Assembly: GCA_002633115.1 (NCBI GenBank)
Contig: NWBJ01000034.1
Coordinates: forward strand, 34,205-98,204
DNA from: Muribaculaceae bacterium Zag1
GTDB taxonomy: Bacteria > Bacteroidota > Bacteroidia > Bacteroidales > Muribaculaceae
Length of the DNA: 64,000 nt
Direction of reading: 5' to 3'
The notes beneath the pieces were generated by a model that ran no database searches, was not told the origin of the DNA, and saw only the letters and a program-made list of their open reading frames with translations. The translations under genes and the position numbers were made by a program. Below, piece by piece: positions 26,206-34,635 of the stretch (position 1 is its first letter; each line of letters begins with the position of its first letter).

Positions 26206-28118
26206 TTGGCAGCGGCTATGATTGCTTTAGAGATTGATTCCGGGTCGAGGCCCACTTCGGCTTTCTGTTCGGCCACGGTGCCATGCTTGACAAATCGGTC
26301 GGGGAGACCCAGGACTGTGACATGGTTGTCATATCCTTTTTCGGCGAAGTATTCAAGCACTGCGCTGCCCAAGCCGCCCTTGATGGTGCCGTCTTCGACA
26401 GTTACCACTGGGATGCCCTTGGCGCCAATCTCATCGAGGATCTCGTGGTCGATGGGCTTGAGGAATATCATGTCGTAGTGAGCTGCGCTTACGCCTCCGA
26501 TAAAGGCCAGCTTGGCAGCCTTTTCGCACTCTACGGCGATTGTGCCTATTGACAGCAGGGCCACCTGGTTGCCGTCTCTCAGCTTGCGGCCCTTGCCGAT
26601 GGGCAGGGCCTTCATAGGCGTGTTCCATTTTGGATTCTGTCCGGCGCCACGGGGATAGCGTATTGAGAATGGTCCATTTTGGGCCTCAAGGGCAGTGTAC
26701 ATCAGGTCGCGCAAGATGGCCTCGTCAGATGCAGCCGAGACTACCATATTTGGCACAGTGCGCATATAGGCGAGGTCGAGTGCTCCGTGGTGCGTCACTC
26801 CGTCTTCTCCCACCAGGCCGGCGCGGTCGATGCAGAAGGTGACGTGCAGTCTCTGGATTGCTACATCATGCACTATGTTGTCGAATGCGCGCTGCAAAAA
26901 GCTTGAGTATATGCCTACCACGGGCTTCATGCCATCCTTGGCAAGACCGCCAGCAAAAGTGACTGCATGGCCTTCGGATATGCCCACATCGAAAACTCGC
27001 TGAGGCATAGCCTTTTGCATTATCGAGATAGAGGTGCCAGAGAGCATGGCGGCAGTGATGGCCACGATCTTGGGGTCAGCCTCGGCAAGTTGCAGCAAGG
27101 TATGTCCGAACACGTCTTGGTATTTGAGGGGCTTGTCAGGCTGCGGTCCAACCAGTTGCTCTTGTCGCACACCAGTTTTGGGGTCAAACTTTCCGGGGGC
27201 GTGCCATTCAGCTGGGTTTTCCTCGGCTGGGGCATAGCCTTTGCCCTTGACGGTGCGCAGGTGCAGCAAGCGCGGACCATCCATATTCTTTATGTCAGTA
27301 AGTACCCTGACAATGCGGAATATGTCATGGCCGTCAAATGGGCCGAAGTATCTGAGGTTGAGGCCCTCAAAGATGTTTTGCTCGTTGCTCAGGACCGACT
27401 TGATACTATTGTTGAATCTCAGGATACGTCCACGGTTCTTGTCTGAGATAAGGCGCATCTTCTTCAGGAAGTTGAAGGTGCGATAGCGCATGCGGTTGTA
27501 GGTGGGCGATGTGTTGAAATGGCCCAGATATGAGTTGAGCGAACCGACGTTGGCATCAATCGACATGTCGTTGTCGTTGAGGATTACCAGCAAGTTGTTG
27601 GGCATATTGGCGGCATTGTTGAGGCCTTCAAACGCCAAGCCGCCGCTGATCGAGGCGTCGCCGATGACGGCTATCACGTTGCGGCGCGGATTGTCGCCTT
27701 GCAGTTTGCTGGCCACAGCCATGCCGAGGGCGGCAGATATAGAATTGGAGGCGTGGCCGGCGGTGAATGTGTCATATTCGCTCTCATCGGGATTGGGGAA
27801 TCCGCTCAGACCGCCGCGTGTGCGGTTGGTATGGAAAGCGTCGCGGCGACCAGTCAGCAGCTTGTGGCCGTAGGCTTGATGGCCTACGTCCCATACAATG
27901 CGGTCGTAAGGGGTATCGAATACATAGTGGAGGGCCACCGTGAGCTCAACCGCTCCCATGCTTGAGGCGAAATGGCCAGGGTGCACCGACAATTCGTCGA
28001 TCAGAAATTGCCTGATTTCCTGGCACAGAGCAGGGAGCTCCTCGAGCTCGAGCTTGCGCAAGTCGGCCGGAGAGTCAATTTTGCTCAAAAGCGGGTATTT
28101 ATTTTCAGGCTCGGTCAT
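26202..28118 (-). CDS. dxs: 1-deoxy-D-xylulose-5-phosphate synthase
   Basis: Thiamine-diphosphate enzyme joining pyruvate and glyceraldehyde-3-phosphate, the first step of the MEP isoprenoid pathway. 638 residues, normal for Dxs. Features are GHFASSMGAVELTVALHYVF, WDVGHQAYGHKLLTGR, the TPP/Mg motif GDASISGGLAFEGLNNAAN, and the transketolase-like central region with FDVGISEGHAVTFAGGLAKDG. The C-terminal transketolase-C domain ends the protein. It lies in an operon with a small membrane protein upstream (overlap 14 nt) and trkA-trkH downstream (overlap 4 nt). Confidence 0.97.
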   Translation of the reverse strand: MTEPENKYPLLSKIDSPADLRKLELEELPALCQEIRQFLIDELSVHPGHFASSMGAVELTVALHYVFDTPYDRIVWDVGHQAYGHKLLTGRRDAFHTNRTRGGLSGFPNPDESEYDTFTAGHASNSISAALGMAVASKLQGDNPRRNVIAVIGDASISGGLAFEGLNNAANMPNNLLVILNDNDMSIDANVGSLNSYLGHFNTSPTYNRMRYRTFNFLKKMRLISDKNRGRILRFNNSIKSVLSNEQNIFEGLNLRYFGPFDGHDIFRIVRVLTDIKNMDGPRLLHLRTVKGKGYAPAEENPAEWHAPGKFDPKTGVRQEQLVGPQPDKPLKYQDVFGHTLLQLAEADPKIVAITAAMLSGTSISIMQKAMPQRVFDVGISEGHAVTFAGGLAKDGMKPVVGIYSSFLQRAFDNIVHDVAIQRLHVTFCIDRAGLVGEDGVTHHGALDLAYMRTVPNMVVSAASDEAILRDLMYTALEAQNGPFSIRYPRGAGQNPKWNTPMKALPIGKGRKLRDGNQVALLSIGTIAVECEKAAKLAFIGGVSAAHYDMIFLKPIDHEILDEIGAKGIPVVTVEDGTIKGGLGSAVLEYFAEKGYDNHVTVLGLPDRFVKHGTVAEQKAEVGLDPESISKAIIAAAK

Positions 28119-28284
28119 TTTTGACGTACTTTTTATATACGGGAACGAATATGATAATGGCAGAGGCCACGATAACGAAAAGAGTATAGAGGGTGAAGCG
28201 CTCGGTGCGCAGCACGATCATCAGCACCAAGGCGAGCCAAAGGGCGCCCAGGATCAGGAATCGTATGATGGCAGATGTTTTCAT
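28105..28284 (-). CDS. small membrane protein upstream of dxs
   Basis: 59 residues starting MKTSAIIRFLILGALWLALV, with two hydrophobic segments (about 7-25 and 31-49) and a basic C-terminus (YKKYVKNDRA), so a two-helix inner-membrane protein with both ends probably cytoplasmic. No function is known to me. The coding region overlaps the dxs start by 14 nt, and the promoter at 28293-28300 lies just upstream, making it first in the dxs-trkA-trkH operon. Upstream in-frame codons cross the promoter and are rejected. Confidence 0.7.
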   Translation of the reverse strand: MKTSAIIRFLILGALWLALVLMIVLRTERFTLYTLFVIVASAIIIFVPVYKKYVKNDRA

Positions 28285-28292
28285 ATCAGTTG

Positions 28293-28300
28293 CAAAGTTA
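28293..28300 (-). promoter_or_regulatory. promoter of small protein-dxs-trkAH operon
   Basis: Minus-strand TAACTTTG (TAnnTTTG), 9 bp upstream of the small gene's ATG. The start of this gene may be nearly leaderless. Confidence 0.55.
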
Positions 28301-28343
28301 ACTCTTTTTTTTGTGGTAAACAAAATGAAATTTGCTATTGTTA

Positions 28344-28351
28344 TAAATTTG
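28344..28351 (+). promoter_or_regulatory. possible promoter of small membrane protein gene
   Basis: TAAATTTG matches TAnnTTTG and lies 108 bp before the ATG at 28460. It is divergent from the dxs operon promoter. Confidence 0.35.
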
Positions 28352-28459
28352 AGATTCCAAAAGGGCCAAAACAGGAGAAAAACCACTGAAAAAGAGGCCC
28401 CCGACGGAGACAGAGAGAAATTAAACACACCTAATAAAGATGTAGAAAGGATTCCAATT

Positions 28460-28615
28460 ATGTCAGACGCTGATAGACGACGCAAAAACAAAGTGAACCC
28501 GTGGCTTCTGGTGGGGGCCATAGTGCTGATAGTATTGTTGCTCCTGTGGCTCACGGTAGCCGACTTCTGGGGCGATACCGATGTGGCAGCCTTCATTGGC
28601 TTCCCGATGACGTAA
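28460..28615 (+). CDS. small single-pass membrane protein
   Basis: 51 residues: a basic N-terminus (MSDADRRRKNKVNPW), one strong transmembrane helix (LLVGAIVLIVLLLLWLTVA) and a short acidic tail ending IGFPMT. The basic start predicts the N-terminus inside. I know of no function; short proteins of this form are common in Bacteroidetes. It stands alone between the dxs operon and ftsX and is followed at once by an AGTCAAA repeat tract. Confidence 0.6.
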   Translation: MSDADRRRKNKVNPWLLVGAIVLIVLLLLWLTVADFWGDTDVAAFIGFPMT

Positions 28616-28617
28616 AC

Positions 28618-28692
28618 AAGTCAAAAGTCAAAAGTCAAAAGTCAAAAGTCAAAAGGCAAAAGTCAAAAGTAACAAGGCAAAAGTCAAAAGTA
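28618..28692 (+). repeat. AGTCAAA heptamer/octamer repeat tract
   Basis: About nine near-perfect copies of aagtcaaa with occasional variant aaggcaaa and aagtaaca units. The tract starts 3 bp after a stop codon. The same unit recurs at 32894-32928 after queA, also in the gene-sense direction. Confidence 0.85.
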
Positions 28693-28820
28693 GGCTGACG
28701 CATGGTAAAGGAGGCCGCACAGAGACTATAAAAATGTACGCAAAGAGGGGACCAAAGTCGCTGAATTGCGAAAATAGGATAAATAATTGGTTAAAATTTG
28801 TTTTCGGCTCTTAAAAGCAC

Positions 28821-28828
28821 TAACTTTG
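28821..28828 (+). promoter_or_regulatory. promoter of ftsX operon
   Basis: TTTG at 28797-28800, a 20 nt spacer and TAACTTTG at 28821-28828, with the ftsX ATG 48 bp beyond. Confidence 0.75.
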
Positions 28829-28876
28829 CAAGAAATTTCCGCAAAGCGTCCCCCCAGAGGGGCGTAAGCCAAGCTT

Positions 28877-29746
28877 ATGTCAAAGAGCAGGACAAGCAAA
28901 ATATCTACGCTTGGGTCGCAAATCACCACTGTGGTGAGTGTGGCCTTAGTGTTGTTTATTCTTGGTGTCCTGGCTGTGATATTCCTCGCCGCTGGCCGTG
29001 TGTCAACTACCATAATGGGAGAGATATCGGCCATCGTCAAGCTCGACCTCGGGGCCACCGAGGCCCAGGTGCAGCAGGTGGGGGCCTATCTGATTGAGGC
29101 TCCGTATACTGCCGAGCTGGAATACACATCGGCCGACGAGGTGCTGCAGCAGGAAATGGAGTACAATGCCGAGGTGCTCGAGCTGATAGGCGAGAATCCC
29201 TATTCGGCCGAATACGAAGTCAAGCTCAAAGCTGCCTACGTTGAGCCTGACAGCATTGCGGCTCTGTCGGCTGCGGTGATGCTCTTGCCGGGCGTCGATG
29301 AGGTAGTCACCCAGATTGACATGGTCAAGTCGGTGGTGAGCGCCACACGGCGCATCTCGGTGGTGCTTGGTTGCGTGGCCGGCGTGCTGCTGTTGATATC
29401 GATAGTGCTCATATTCAATACGGTGAGCATCGGTGTCTATGGCAGGCGATTTGTAATCCGCACCATGCAGTTGGTCGGAGCGACCGGTGGCTTCATCAGG
29501 CGCCCATTCATAGTGGCCGGCCTGTGGTCAGGATTCTTGGCGGCTCTGCTCGCCTCAGGATTGCTGATAGCCGCCCAGGCTTATGTCGGACAGCTCAATG
29601 TGGAGCTGTATCTCGACTTGCCGCCGCTGACGATGGCTGCTATATGCGGGGCCCTATGCGTTTTGGGTTTGGCAATCTGCGGCATAGCCGCGATGTGCGC
29701 CACCAATCGCTATTTGCGGGCGAGCTACGATGCCCTATACTCATAA
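28877..29746 (+). CDS. ftsX: cell division permease-like protein FtsX
   Basis: Integral membrane partner of the ATPase FtsE, which activates peptidoglycan hydrolases during division. 289 residues with four transmembrane segments: one near residues 17-40, then, after an extracytoplasmic domain (about 45-155), three at about 163-185, 215-240 and 255-275. The stretch NTVSIGVYGRRFVIRTMQLVGATGGFIRRP is the FtsX/MacB-type cytoplasmic loop that contacts the ATPase. It heads the ftsX-DUF3098-uppP-truB-queA cluster conserved in Bacteroidetes; ftsE is not in this window. Confidence 0.9.
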   Translation: MSKSRTSKISTLGSQITTVVSVALVLFILGVLAVIFLAAGRVSTTIMGEISAIVKLDLGATEAQVQQVGAYLIEAPYTAELEYTSADEVLQQEMEYNAEVLELIGENPYSAEYEVKLKAAYVEPDSIAALSAAVMLLPGVDEVVTQIDMVKSVVSATRRISVVLGCVAGVLLLISIVLIFNTVSIGVYGRRFVIRTMQLVGATGGFIRRPFIVAGLWSGFLAALLASGLLIAAQAYVGQLNVELYLDLPPLTMAAICGALCVLGLAICGIAAMCATNRYLRASYDALYS

Positions 29747-29829
29747 GTAATGAGTAATAAGTAATAAGTGGCTTGGAGTGATAAAGAGATTAGTTATGAA
29801 CGAAGGATAAAAAAGATTATATAACAGAA

Positions 29830-30111
29830 ATGCAAAGAAGCACCAAGGATGCCTCAGCATCCAAAAAATCGCCCATCCAGAGGGAAACGCGCGAACAGAT
29901 GCCCCTGCTGGCCAACAACTTCTTGCTGATGGCCATTTCAGGCGTAATGATTATTTTAGGGTTTGCCCTGATGGCCGGTAGCGCGTCAGGCCTGGATTCG
30001 TTCAATCCCGACATCTTCAGCGCTCGCCGCATAGTGGTGGGTCCCACCATAAGTTTCCTGGGATTTGTGCTTATGGCCATCGCGATCATTGTCAAGCCTA
30101 AGGACAAGTAA
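29830..30111 (+). CDS. DUF3098 membrane protein
   Basis: 93 residues with a polar N-terminus and two transmembrane helices (LLMAISGVMIILGFALMAG and ISFLGFVLMAIAIIV) separated by DSFNPDIFSARRIVVGPT, the conserved DUF3098 core. Found almost only in Bacteroidetes between ftsX and uppP, so a link to envelope or division work is inferred from position; no activity is known. It is preceded by an AAGTAAT repeat tract that separates it from ftsX. Confidence 0.88.
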   Translation: MQRSTKDASASKKSPIQRETREQMPLLANNFLLMAISGVMIILGFALMAGSASGLDSFNPDIFSARRIVVGPTISFLGFVLMAIAIIVKPKDK

Positions 30112-30172
30112 GAAAAAATAAGTAAACAATCAACGAGAGCTAACGCATAGCTTACTCTTAGACACACATCAA

Positions 30173-31009
30173 ATGGATATACTCAACGCCTTGATTCTCG
30201 GAGTGGTGCAAGGACTGGCAGAATATCTGCCTATAAGCAGTTCGGGCCACCTCGAAATCTTCCACGACCTGCTTGGCTTAGACCTCTCTGGGGCCGAAAG
30301 CCTGGAATTTGACCTTATGCTACACGTGGCCACTGTGCTCAGCACCATCGTAATCCTATGGAAAGAGTTCATGCCTCTGTGCACATCATTCTTTACACTC
30401 AAATGGGATTCCAACACAATATACGTGCTCAAGATCTTGGTATCTTGCATCCCCGTAGCAATCGTGGGTTTCTGCTTTAAGGACTTTGTCGAATCATTCT
30501 TCGGGGGCAATCTGCTGGTAGTCGGTATCTGCCTGTGCATCACTGCCGCCTTGCTGGCATTCACCTATTTCTTCCGCACTAGCCCTGAAACCGCTCGCAA
30601 ATACAAACCACGCAATATCTCTTGGCTCGACGCCATCATCATAGGCTGCGCTCAGGCTGTAGCCGTGCTCCCCGGTCTCAGCCGTTCGGGTTCGACCATC
30701 GCCACTGGCATTATGCTGGGCGATAAGCGCGAAGAGGTGGCTCGCTTCTCATTCTTCATGGTGATTATCCCCATCCTCGGCGAGGCTCTGCTCGACCTCA
30801 AGGACCTCTTCTCACCGGCTACTGGCCTGGCTGCCAACACCTCGGGCGTCGGCGTAGGCTTCTTGCCGATACTGGTTGGCTTTATCGCATCGTTTATCGT
30901 GGGCTGTTTGGCTTGCAAATGGATGCTTGAGATAGTCAAGAAGGGCAAGCTCGTATGGTTTGCAATCTATTGCGTAATCGTGGGCGTGCTTTGTATCGTG
31001 TTCAACTAA
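30173..31009 (+). CDS. uppP: undecaprenyl-diphosphatase
   Basis: Integral membrane phosphatase that recycles undecaprenyl diphosphate to the monophosphate carrier used for peptidoglycan and polysaccharide export; its overproduction gives bacitracin tolerance. 278 residues, about eight transmembrane segments. Two catalytic motifs are seen: GVVQGLAEYLPISSSGHLEI near the N-terminus (E and SSSGH) and LPGLSRSGSTIATGIMLG (GxSRSG with the essential Arg). It lies between DUF3098 and truB on the same strand. Confidence 0.97.
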   Translation: MDILNALILGVVQGLAEYLPISSSGHLEIFHDLLGLDLSGAESLEFDLMLHVATVLSTIVILWKEFMPLCTSFFTLKWDSNTIYVLKILVSCIPVAIVGFCFKDFVESFFGGNLLVVGICLCITAALLAFTYFFRTSPETARKYKPRNISWLDAIIIGCAQAVAVLPGLSRSGSTIATGIMLGDKREEVARFSFFMVIIPILGEALLDLKDLFSPATGLAANTSGVGVGFLPILVGFIASFIVGCLACKWMLEIVKKGKLVWFAIYCVIVGVLCIVFN

Positions 31010-31080
31010 AAATTAAAAGTGAAAAATGAAAAATACCCATCTGGTACTTTATCACTTATCGCTTATACCTTATACTTATA

Positions 31081-31797
31081 GTGAACTTTCTCGAAGGCGA
31101 AATATTATATATTGACAAGCCGCTGCGCTGGACATCGTTTGACGCTGTCAAGCGACTGCGCGGAGCCCTGACGCGCCGCACGGGCATCCGCAAAATCAAG
31201 GTTGGGCACGCTGGCACGCTCGACCCCTTAGCCACTGGGGTCATGATCGTGTGCACTGGCCGCGCCACCAAGCGCATCGAGGAGTTGCAAAGCGGCGTCA
31301 AGGAGTATGTGGCCACCATAGCGCTGGGGGCTACTACGCCATCTTATGACCTTGAGACCCAAATCGATGCCTATTATCCTACCTCGCACATCACACGCCA
31401 GATGGTCGAGCAGGCATTAGAGGGATTCAAGGGCGAGATACAACAAGTGCCACCGGCATTTTCGGCGTGCAAGGTTGATGGGCAACGGGCCTACCATGCG
31501 GCTCGCAAGGGGCGCGCCATTGAGCTTAAGCCCAAGACCTTGGTGATAGATGAGATCGAACTGCTTGAATACAGCCAGCAACTGATCAAAATCAGGGTAG
31601 TGTGCAGCAAAGGCACCTACATACGCGCATTGGCGCGCGACATAGGCCAGGCGTTGGGGAGCGGAGGACATCTCGTAGAGTTGAGGCGCACTCGGGTAGG
31701 CGCAGTCGGGCTTGACCAATGCCTGACCATCGCCCAGGCCGAGGAGCTGATAGCAAAAGTCGACATAGAATACCCCGAGTGGTATTCTCGTGATTAA
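31081..31797 (+). CDS. truB: tRNA pseudouridine(55) synthase
   Basis: Converts U55 of the tRNA T-loop to pseudouridine. 238 residues, at the short end of the family and lacking a full PUA domain. The catalytic aspartate is Asp48 in [39 protein letters not shown] and [24 protein letters not shown] motif (here [20 protein letters not shown]) are typical. The start codon is GTG at 31081; no ATG fits the conserved N-terminus. The gene follows uppP after a GAAAAAT repeat. Confidence 0.95.
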   Translation: MNFLEGEILYIDKPLRWTSFDAVKRLRGALTRRTGIRKIKVGHAGTLDPLATGVMIVCTGRATKRIEELQSGVKEYVATIALGATTPSYDLETQIDAYYPTSHITRQMVEQALEGFKGEIQQVPPAFSACKVDGQRAYHAARKGRAIELKPKTLVIDEIELLEYSQQLIKIRVVCSKGTYIRALARDIGQALGSGGHLVELRRTRVGAVGLDQCLTIAQAEELIAKVDIEYPEWYSRD

Positions 31798-31846
31798 GGA
31801 TACACGGCGGCGAGGCCGCCAACAACACTAAAATCCCACTGCAATA

Positions 31847-32896
31847 ATGAAGTTATCGCAATTCAAATTCCGCCTACCCGAAGACCTCATCGCGCAAGAG
31901 CCCATGGCCCATCGCGATGAATGCCGGCTAATGGTCGTGCACCGCAAGACCGGTGATATTGAGGACATGGTGTTTAAGAACATCCTGGGCTTTTTCGGCG
32001 ACGGTGACGTAATGATTTTCAACGACACCAAGGTATTTCCGGCTCGCCTCTATGGCAACAAGGAAAAGACGGGCGCGCGCATTGAGGTGTTTTTGCTGCG
32101 CGAACTCAATGAAAACAACAAACTCTGGGATGTGCTGGTAGAGCCGGCGCGCAAAATCCGCATTGGCAACAAACTCTATTTTGGAGAAGACGAATCGATG
32201 GTGGCCGAGGTGATAGACAACACCACATCGCGCGGCCGCACCCTCAGATTCCTCTACGATGGCAACCACGATGATTTCAAGCGCGACCTCTACGCCCTGG
32301 GCGCTACGCCGCTGCCCGACTATATCAAGCGCGAGGCCGATGCCGAGGATGCTGAGATGTATCAGACAATCTTTGCTACCAAAGAGGGAGCTGTCATGGC
32401 CCCGGCTGCAGGTCTGCACTTCACTCGCGAGCTGCTCAAGCGCTTGGAGATACGCGGTGTGCATCAATGCTTCATGACTGTCCACTGCGGCTTGGGCAAT
32501 TTCCGCGAAATCGATGTCGAGGACCTCACCAAGCACCGCATGGATTCTGAGCAAATCTTCATCAGCCAGCAGCTGGTTGATACTGTCAACGCTGCCAAGG
32601 ATGAAGACAAGCAGGTGTGCGCCGTAGGCACCTCGGTGCTGCGCGGCATCGAGAGCGCCACCAGCATGAATGGCCACATGAAGACTTACGACGGCTGGAC
32701 CAACAAGTTTATCTTCCCGCCGTATGATTTCTCGGTTGCCACCTCGCTGGTGAGCAATTTCCACTTGCCTTACTCGACTATGCTGATGACTGTGGCGGCC
32801 TTTGGCGGCTACGACTTGGTGATGGAGGCTTACAAGCGCGCCGTGGCTGAGGGTTATCGCTTTGGCGCCTACGGCGACGCGATGCTTATCATTTAA
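31847..32896 (+). CDS. queA: S-adenosylmethionine:tRNA ribosyltransferase-isomerase
   Basis: Transfers and isomerises the ribosyl part of SAM onto preQ1 in tRNA, forming epoxyqueuosine. 349 residues. Conserved features are [20 protein letters not shown] at the start, [24 protein letters not shown] ([16 protein letters not shown]) and GEYRFYSYGDAMLI-like C-terminus ([15 protein letters not shown]). Last gene of the ftsX cluster. Tgt, which inserts preQ1, is encoded at 46702-47832 in another operon of the window. Confidence 0.97.
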   Translation: MKLSQFKFRLPEDLIAQEPMAHRDECRLMVVHRKTGDIEDMVFKNILGFFGDGDVMIFNDTKVFPARLYGNKEKTGARIEVFLLRELNENNKLWDVLVEPARKIRIGNKLYFGEDESMVAEVIDNTTSRGRTLRFLYDGNHDDFKRDLYALGATPLPDYIKREADAEDAEMYQTIFATKEGAVMAPAAGLHFTRELLKRLEIRGVHQCFMTVHCGLGNFREIDVEDLTKHRMDSEQIFISQQLVDTVNAAKDEDKQVCAVGTSVLRGIESATSMNGHMKTYDGWTNKFIFPPYDFSVATSLVSNFHLPYSTMLMTVAAFGGYDLVMEAYKRAVAEGYRFGAYGDAMLII

Positions 32897-32972
32897 GTCA
32901 AAAGTATCAAGTCAAAAGTCAAAAGGATATGGTAATATTTCCAAAAACTAAAAACCCAAAACCAAAAACCAA
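32894..32972 (+). repeat. AGTCAAA and CCAAAAACTAAAA repeat tract
   Basis: Two low-complexity blocks follow the queA stop: AGTCAAAAGT-type units (32897-32925), then ccaaaaactaaaaacccaaa with further AAACC units (32941-32971). The second block closely matches ones at 47890-47918 and, on the minus strand, 17180-17210. All are in the gene-sense direction. Confidence 0.75.
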
Positions 32973-33007
32973 TTAACCTGAATATAATACCAACTAAAAG
33001 ACCAACT

Positions 33008-34030
33008 ATGGAAAAAGAAATTGATTGGAAAAACCTGTCGTTCGGCTACATGCCTACCGACTACAACGTGCGGTGCACCTACCGCGACGGCAAGTGGGGC
33101 GAGATCGAGGTGTCTCAGTCGCCCTACGTCGAGATGCACATTGCCGCTACTGGCCTCCACTACGGCCAAGAAATCTTCGAGGGCCTCAAGGCATTCCGTG
33201 GCAAGGATGGCAAGGTGAGAGTGTTCCGCCTCGATGAGAATGCCAAGCGTCTGCGTGAATCGGCCAAGGGCCTGCTGATGGAGCCCGTGCCCGAAGAGCT
33301 GTTCAAGGAAATGGTGCTCAAGGTGGTCAAGCTCAACGAGCGTTTTGTGCCCCCTTATGGCACTGGCGCATCGCTCTACATCCGTCCCGTTGAGTTCGGC
33401 ATCAGCGCTCAAGTAGGCGTAAAACCCGCTAAGGAATATACCTTCATTATATTCGTGACCCCTGTGGGCCCGTACTTCAAGACTGGTTTCAACCCCTCGA
33501 ACATCTGCATCATGCGCCAGTATGACCGCGTGGCTCCCCAAGGCACTGGCCGTTGGAAAGTAGGCGGCAACTATGCTGCATCGCTCGAGGCTGGCGAGAA
33601 GGCTCACGAGCTCGGCTATTCAGCAGTGCTCTATCTCGACCCCAAGGAGAAGAAATATCTCGACGAGTGCGGCCCGGCCAACTTCTTCATGATCAAGGAT
33701 GGCAAGTACACCACTCCAGCCAGTGATTCTATCCTCCCGTCGATCACCAACAAGAGCTTCCAGCAGCTTGCTCGCGACATGGGCATCGAGGTTGACGCTC
33801 GCCACATCACAGTAGACGAACTCGAGGATGCTGTCGAGGCAGCCGCTTGCGGCACCGCAGCCGTAGCTTCGCCCGTAGGCGAAATCGACGACCTCGACAC
33901 TGGCAAGAAGTATGTCATCGCCAAGGACGGCAAGCCCGGTCCTATCACCACCGCACTCTACAACGAACTGCGCGGCATCCAATACGGCGACATCGAAGAC
34001 CGTCACGGTTGGATCACCTTCGTAGAATAA
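33008..34030 (+). CDS. ilvE: branched-chain amino acid aminotransferase
   Basis: PLP-dependent fold-type IV transaminase that interconverts leucine, isoleucine and valine with their 2-oxo acids using glutamate/2-oxoglutarate. 340 residues. The PLP lysine is Lys184 in GTGRWKVGGNYAASLEAGEK. Substrate-binding motifs include GLHYGQEIFEGLKAF and SLYIRPVEFG. The C-terminal GTAAVASPVGEI loop binds the cofactor phosphate. Start MEKEIDWKNLSFGYMPTDYN matches the family. It is a single-gene unit with a terminator at 34049-34078. Confidence 0.96.
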   Translation: MEKEIDWKNLSFGYMPTDYNVRCTYRDGKWGEIEVSQSPYVEMHIAATGLHYGQEIFEGLKAFRGKDGKVRVFRLDENAKRLRESAKGLLMEPVPEELFKEMVLKVVKLNERFVPPYGTGASLYIRPVEFGISAQVGVKPAKEYTFIIFVTPVGPYFKTGFNPSNICIMRQYDRVAPQGTGRWKVGGNYAASLEAGEKAHELGYSAVLYLDPKEKKYLDECGPANFFMIKDGKYTTPASDSILPSITNKSFQQLARDMGIEVDARHITVDELEDAVEAAACGTAAVASPVGEIDDLDTGKKYVIAKDGKPGPITTALYNELRGIQYGDIEDRHGWITFVE

Positions 34031-34048
34031 TTCCCGATAATCTATATG

Positions 34049-34078
34049 GCCATAGCAGCCCCTCGGGGATGCTATGGC
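34049..34078 (+). terminator. hairpin after ilvE
   Basis: gccatagca (34049-34057) pairs with tgctatggc (34070-34078) around an inner gcccc/gggg stem; the sequence after it is ttatacttta. It lies 18 bp after the ilvE stop and just before the HD gene. Confidence 0.6.
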
Positions 34079-34095
34079 TTATACTTTATAATCAG

Positions 34096-34635
34096 ATGAA
34101 ATATCAAGACATCATTGATAAATATTACGAATCAGGGTCTCCCCTCCGGGAGATCCTGATTCGTCATTCACGCTCTGTGGCTGACAAGGCTCTGGCCATA
34201 GCTCGAGCCAAGCATCTCAATCTCGACTATCGCGATGTGGAGACAGCAGCCATGCTCCACGACATTGGCATCTACCTCACCGACGCTCCGGGTATACAAT
34301 GCTTTGGCAAGGAGCCATACCTGCGTCATGGGGTGCTGGGAGCCGAATTGCTGCGACGCGAGGGTGCACCCGACTGGATAGCCCGAGTGGCAGAGCGTCA
34401 TACCGGCGCTGGCCTCACTGCTGAGGAAAACAAGCGCCAGGGATTGCCATTGCCCACCGACCGCGACCTGGTACCGGAGACATTGCTTGAGCGCCTGATC
34501 TGCTATGCAGATAAGTTCTTCTCAAAAAGCGGAGACATGAAGGAGAAGCCACTTGAGCGAGTGCGCGCATCAATGGCTAAGTTCGGGCCGGAAAGCCTGA
34601 AGCGATTTGAGGAATTGAACCGTGAATTTAGTTGA
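34096..34635 (+). CDS. HD domain phosphohydrolase
   Basis: Metal-dependent HD-superfamily hydrolase, 179 residues, starting MKYQDIIDKYYESGSPLREI. Metal ligands are HSRSVADKALAIA (His), AAMLHDIGIYLT (the HD pair) and AERHTGAG (His), spaced as in small single-domain HD phosphohydrolases that act on nucleotides or other phosphate esters. The short form is common in Bacteroidetes; the substrate is unknown. Its stop overlaps the convergent TrkH-like gene by 8 bp. Confidence 0.85.
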   Translation: MKYQDIIDKYYESGSPLREILIRHSRSVADKALAIARAKHLNLDYRDVETAAMLHDIGIYLTDAPGIQCFGKEPYLRHGVLGAELLRREGAPDWIARVAERHTGAGLTAEENKRQGLPLPTDRDLVPETLLERLICYADKFFSKSGDMKEKPLERVRASMAKFGPESLKRFEELNREFS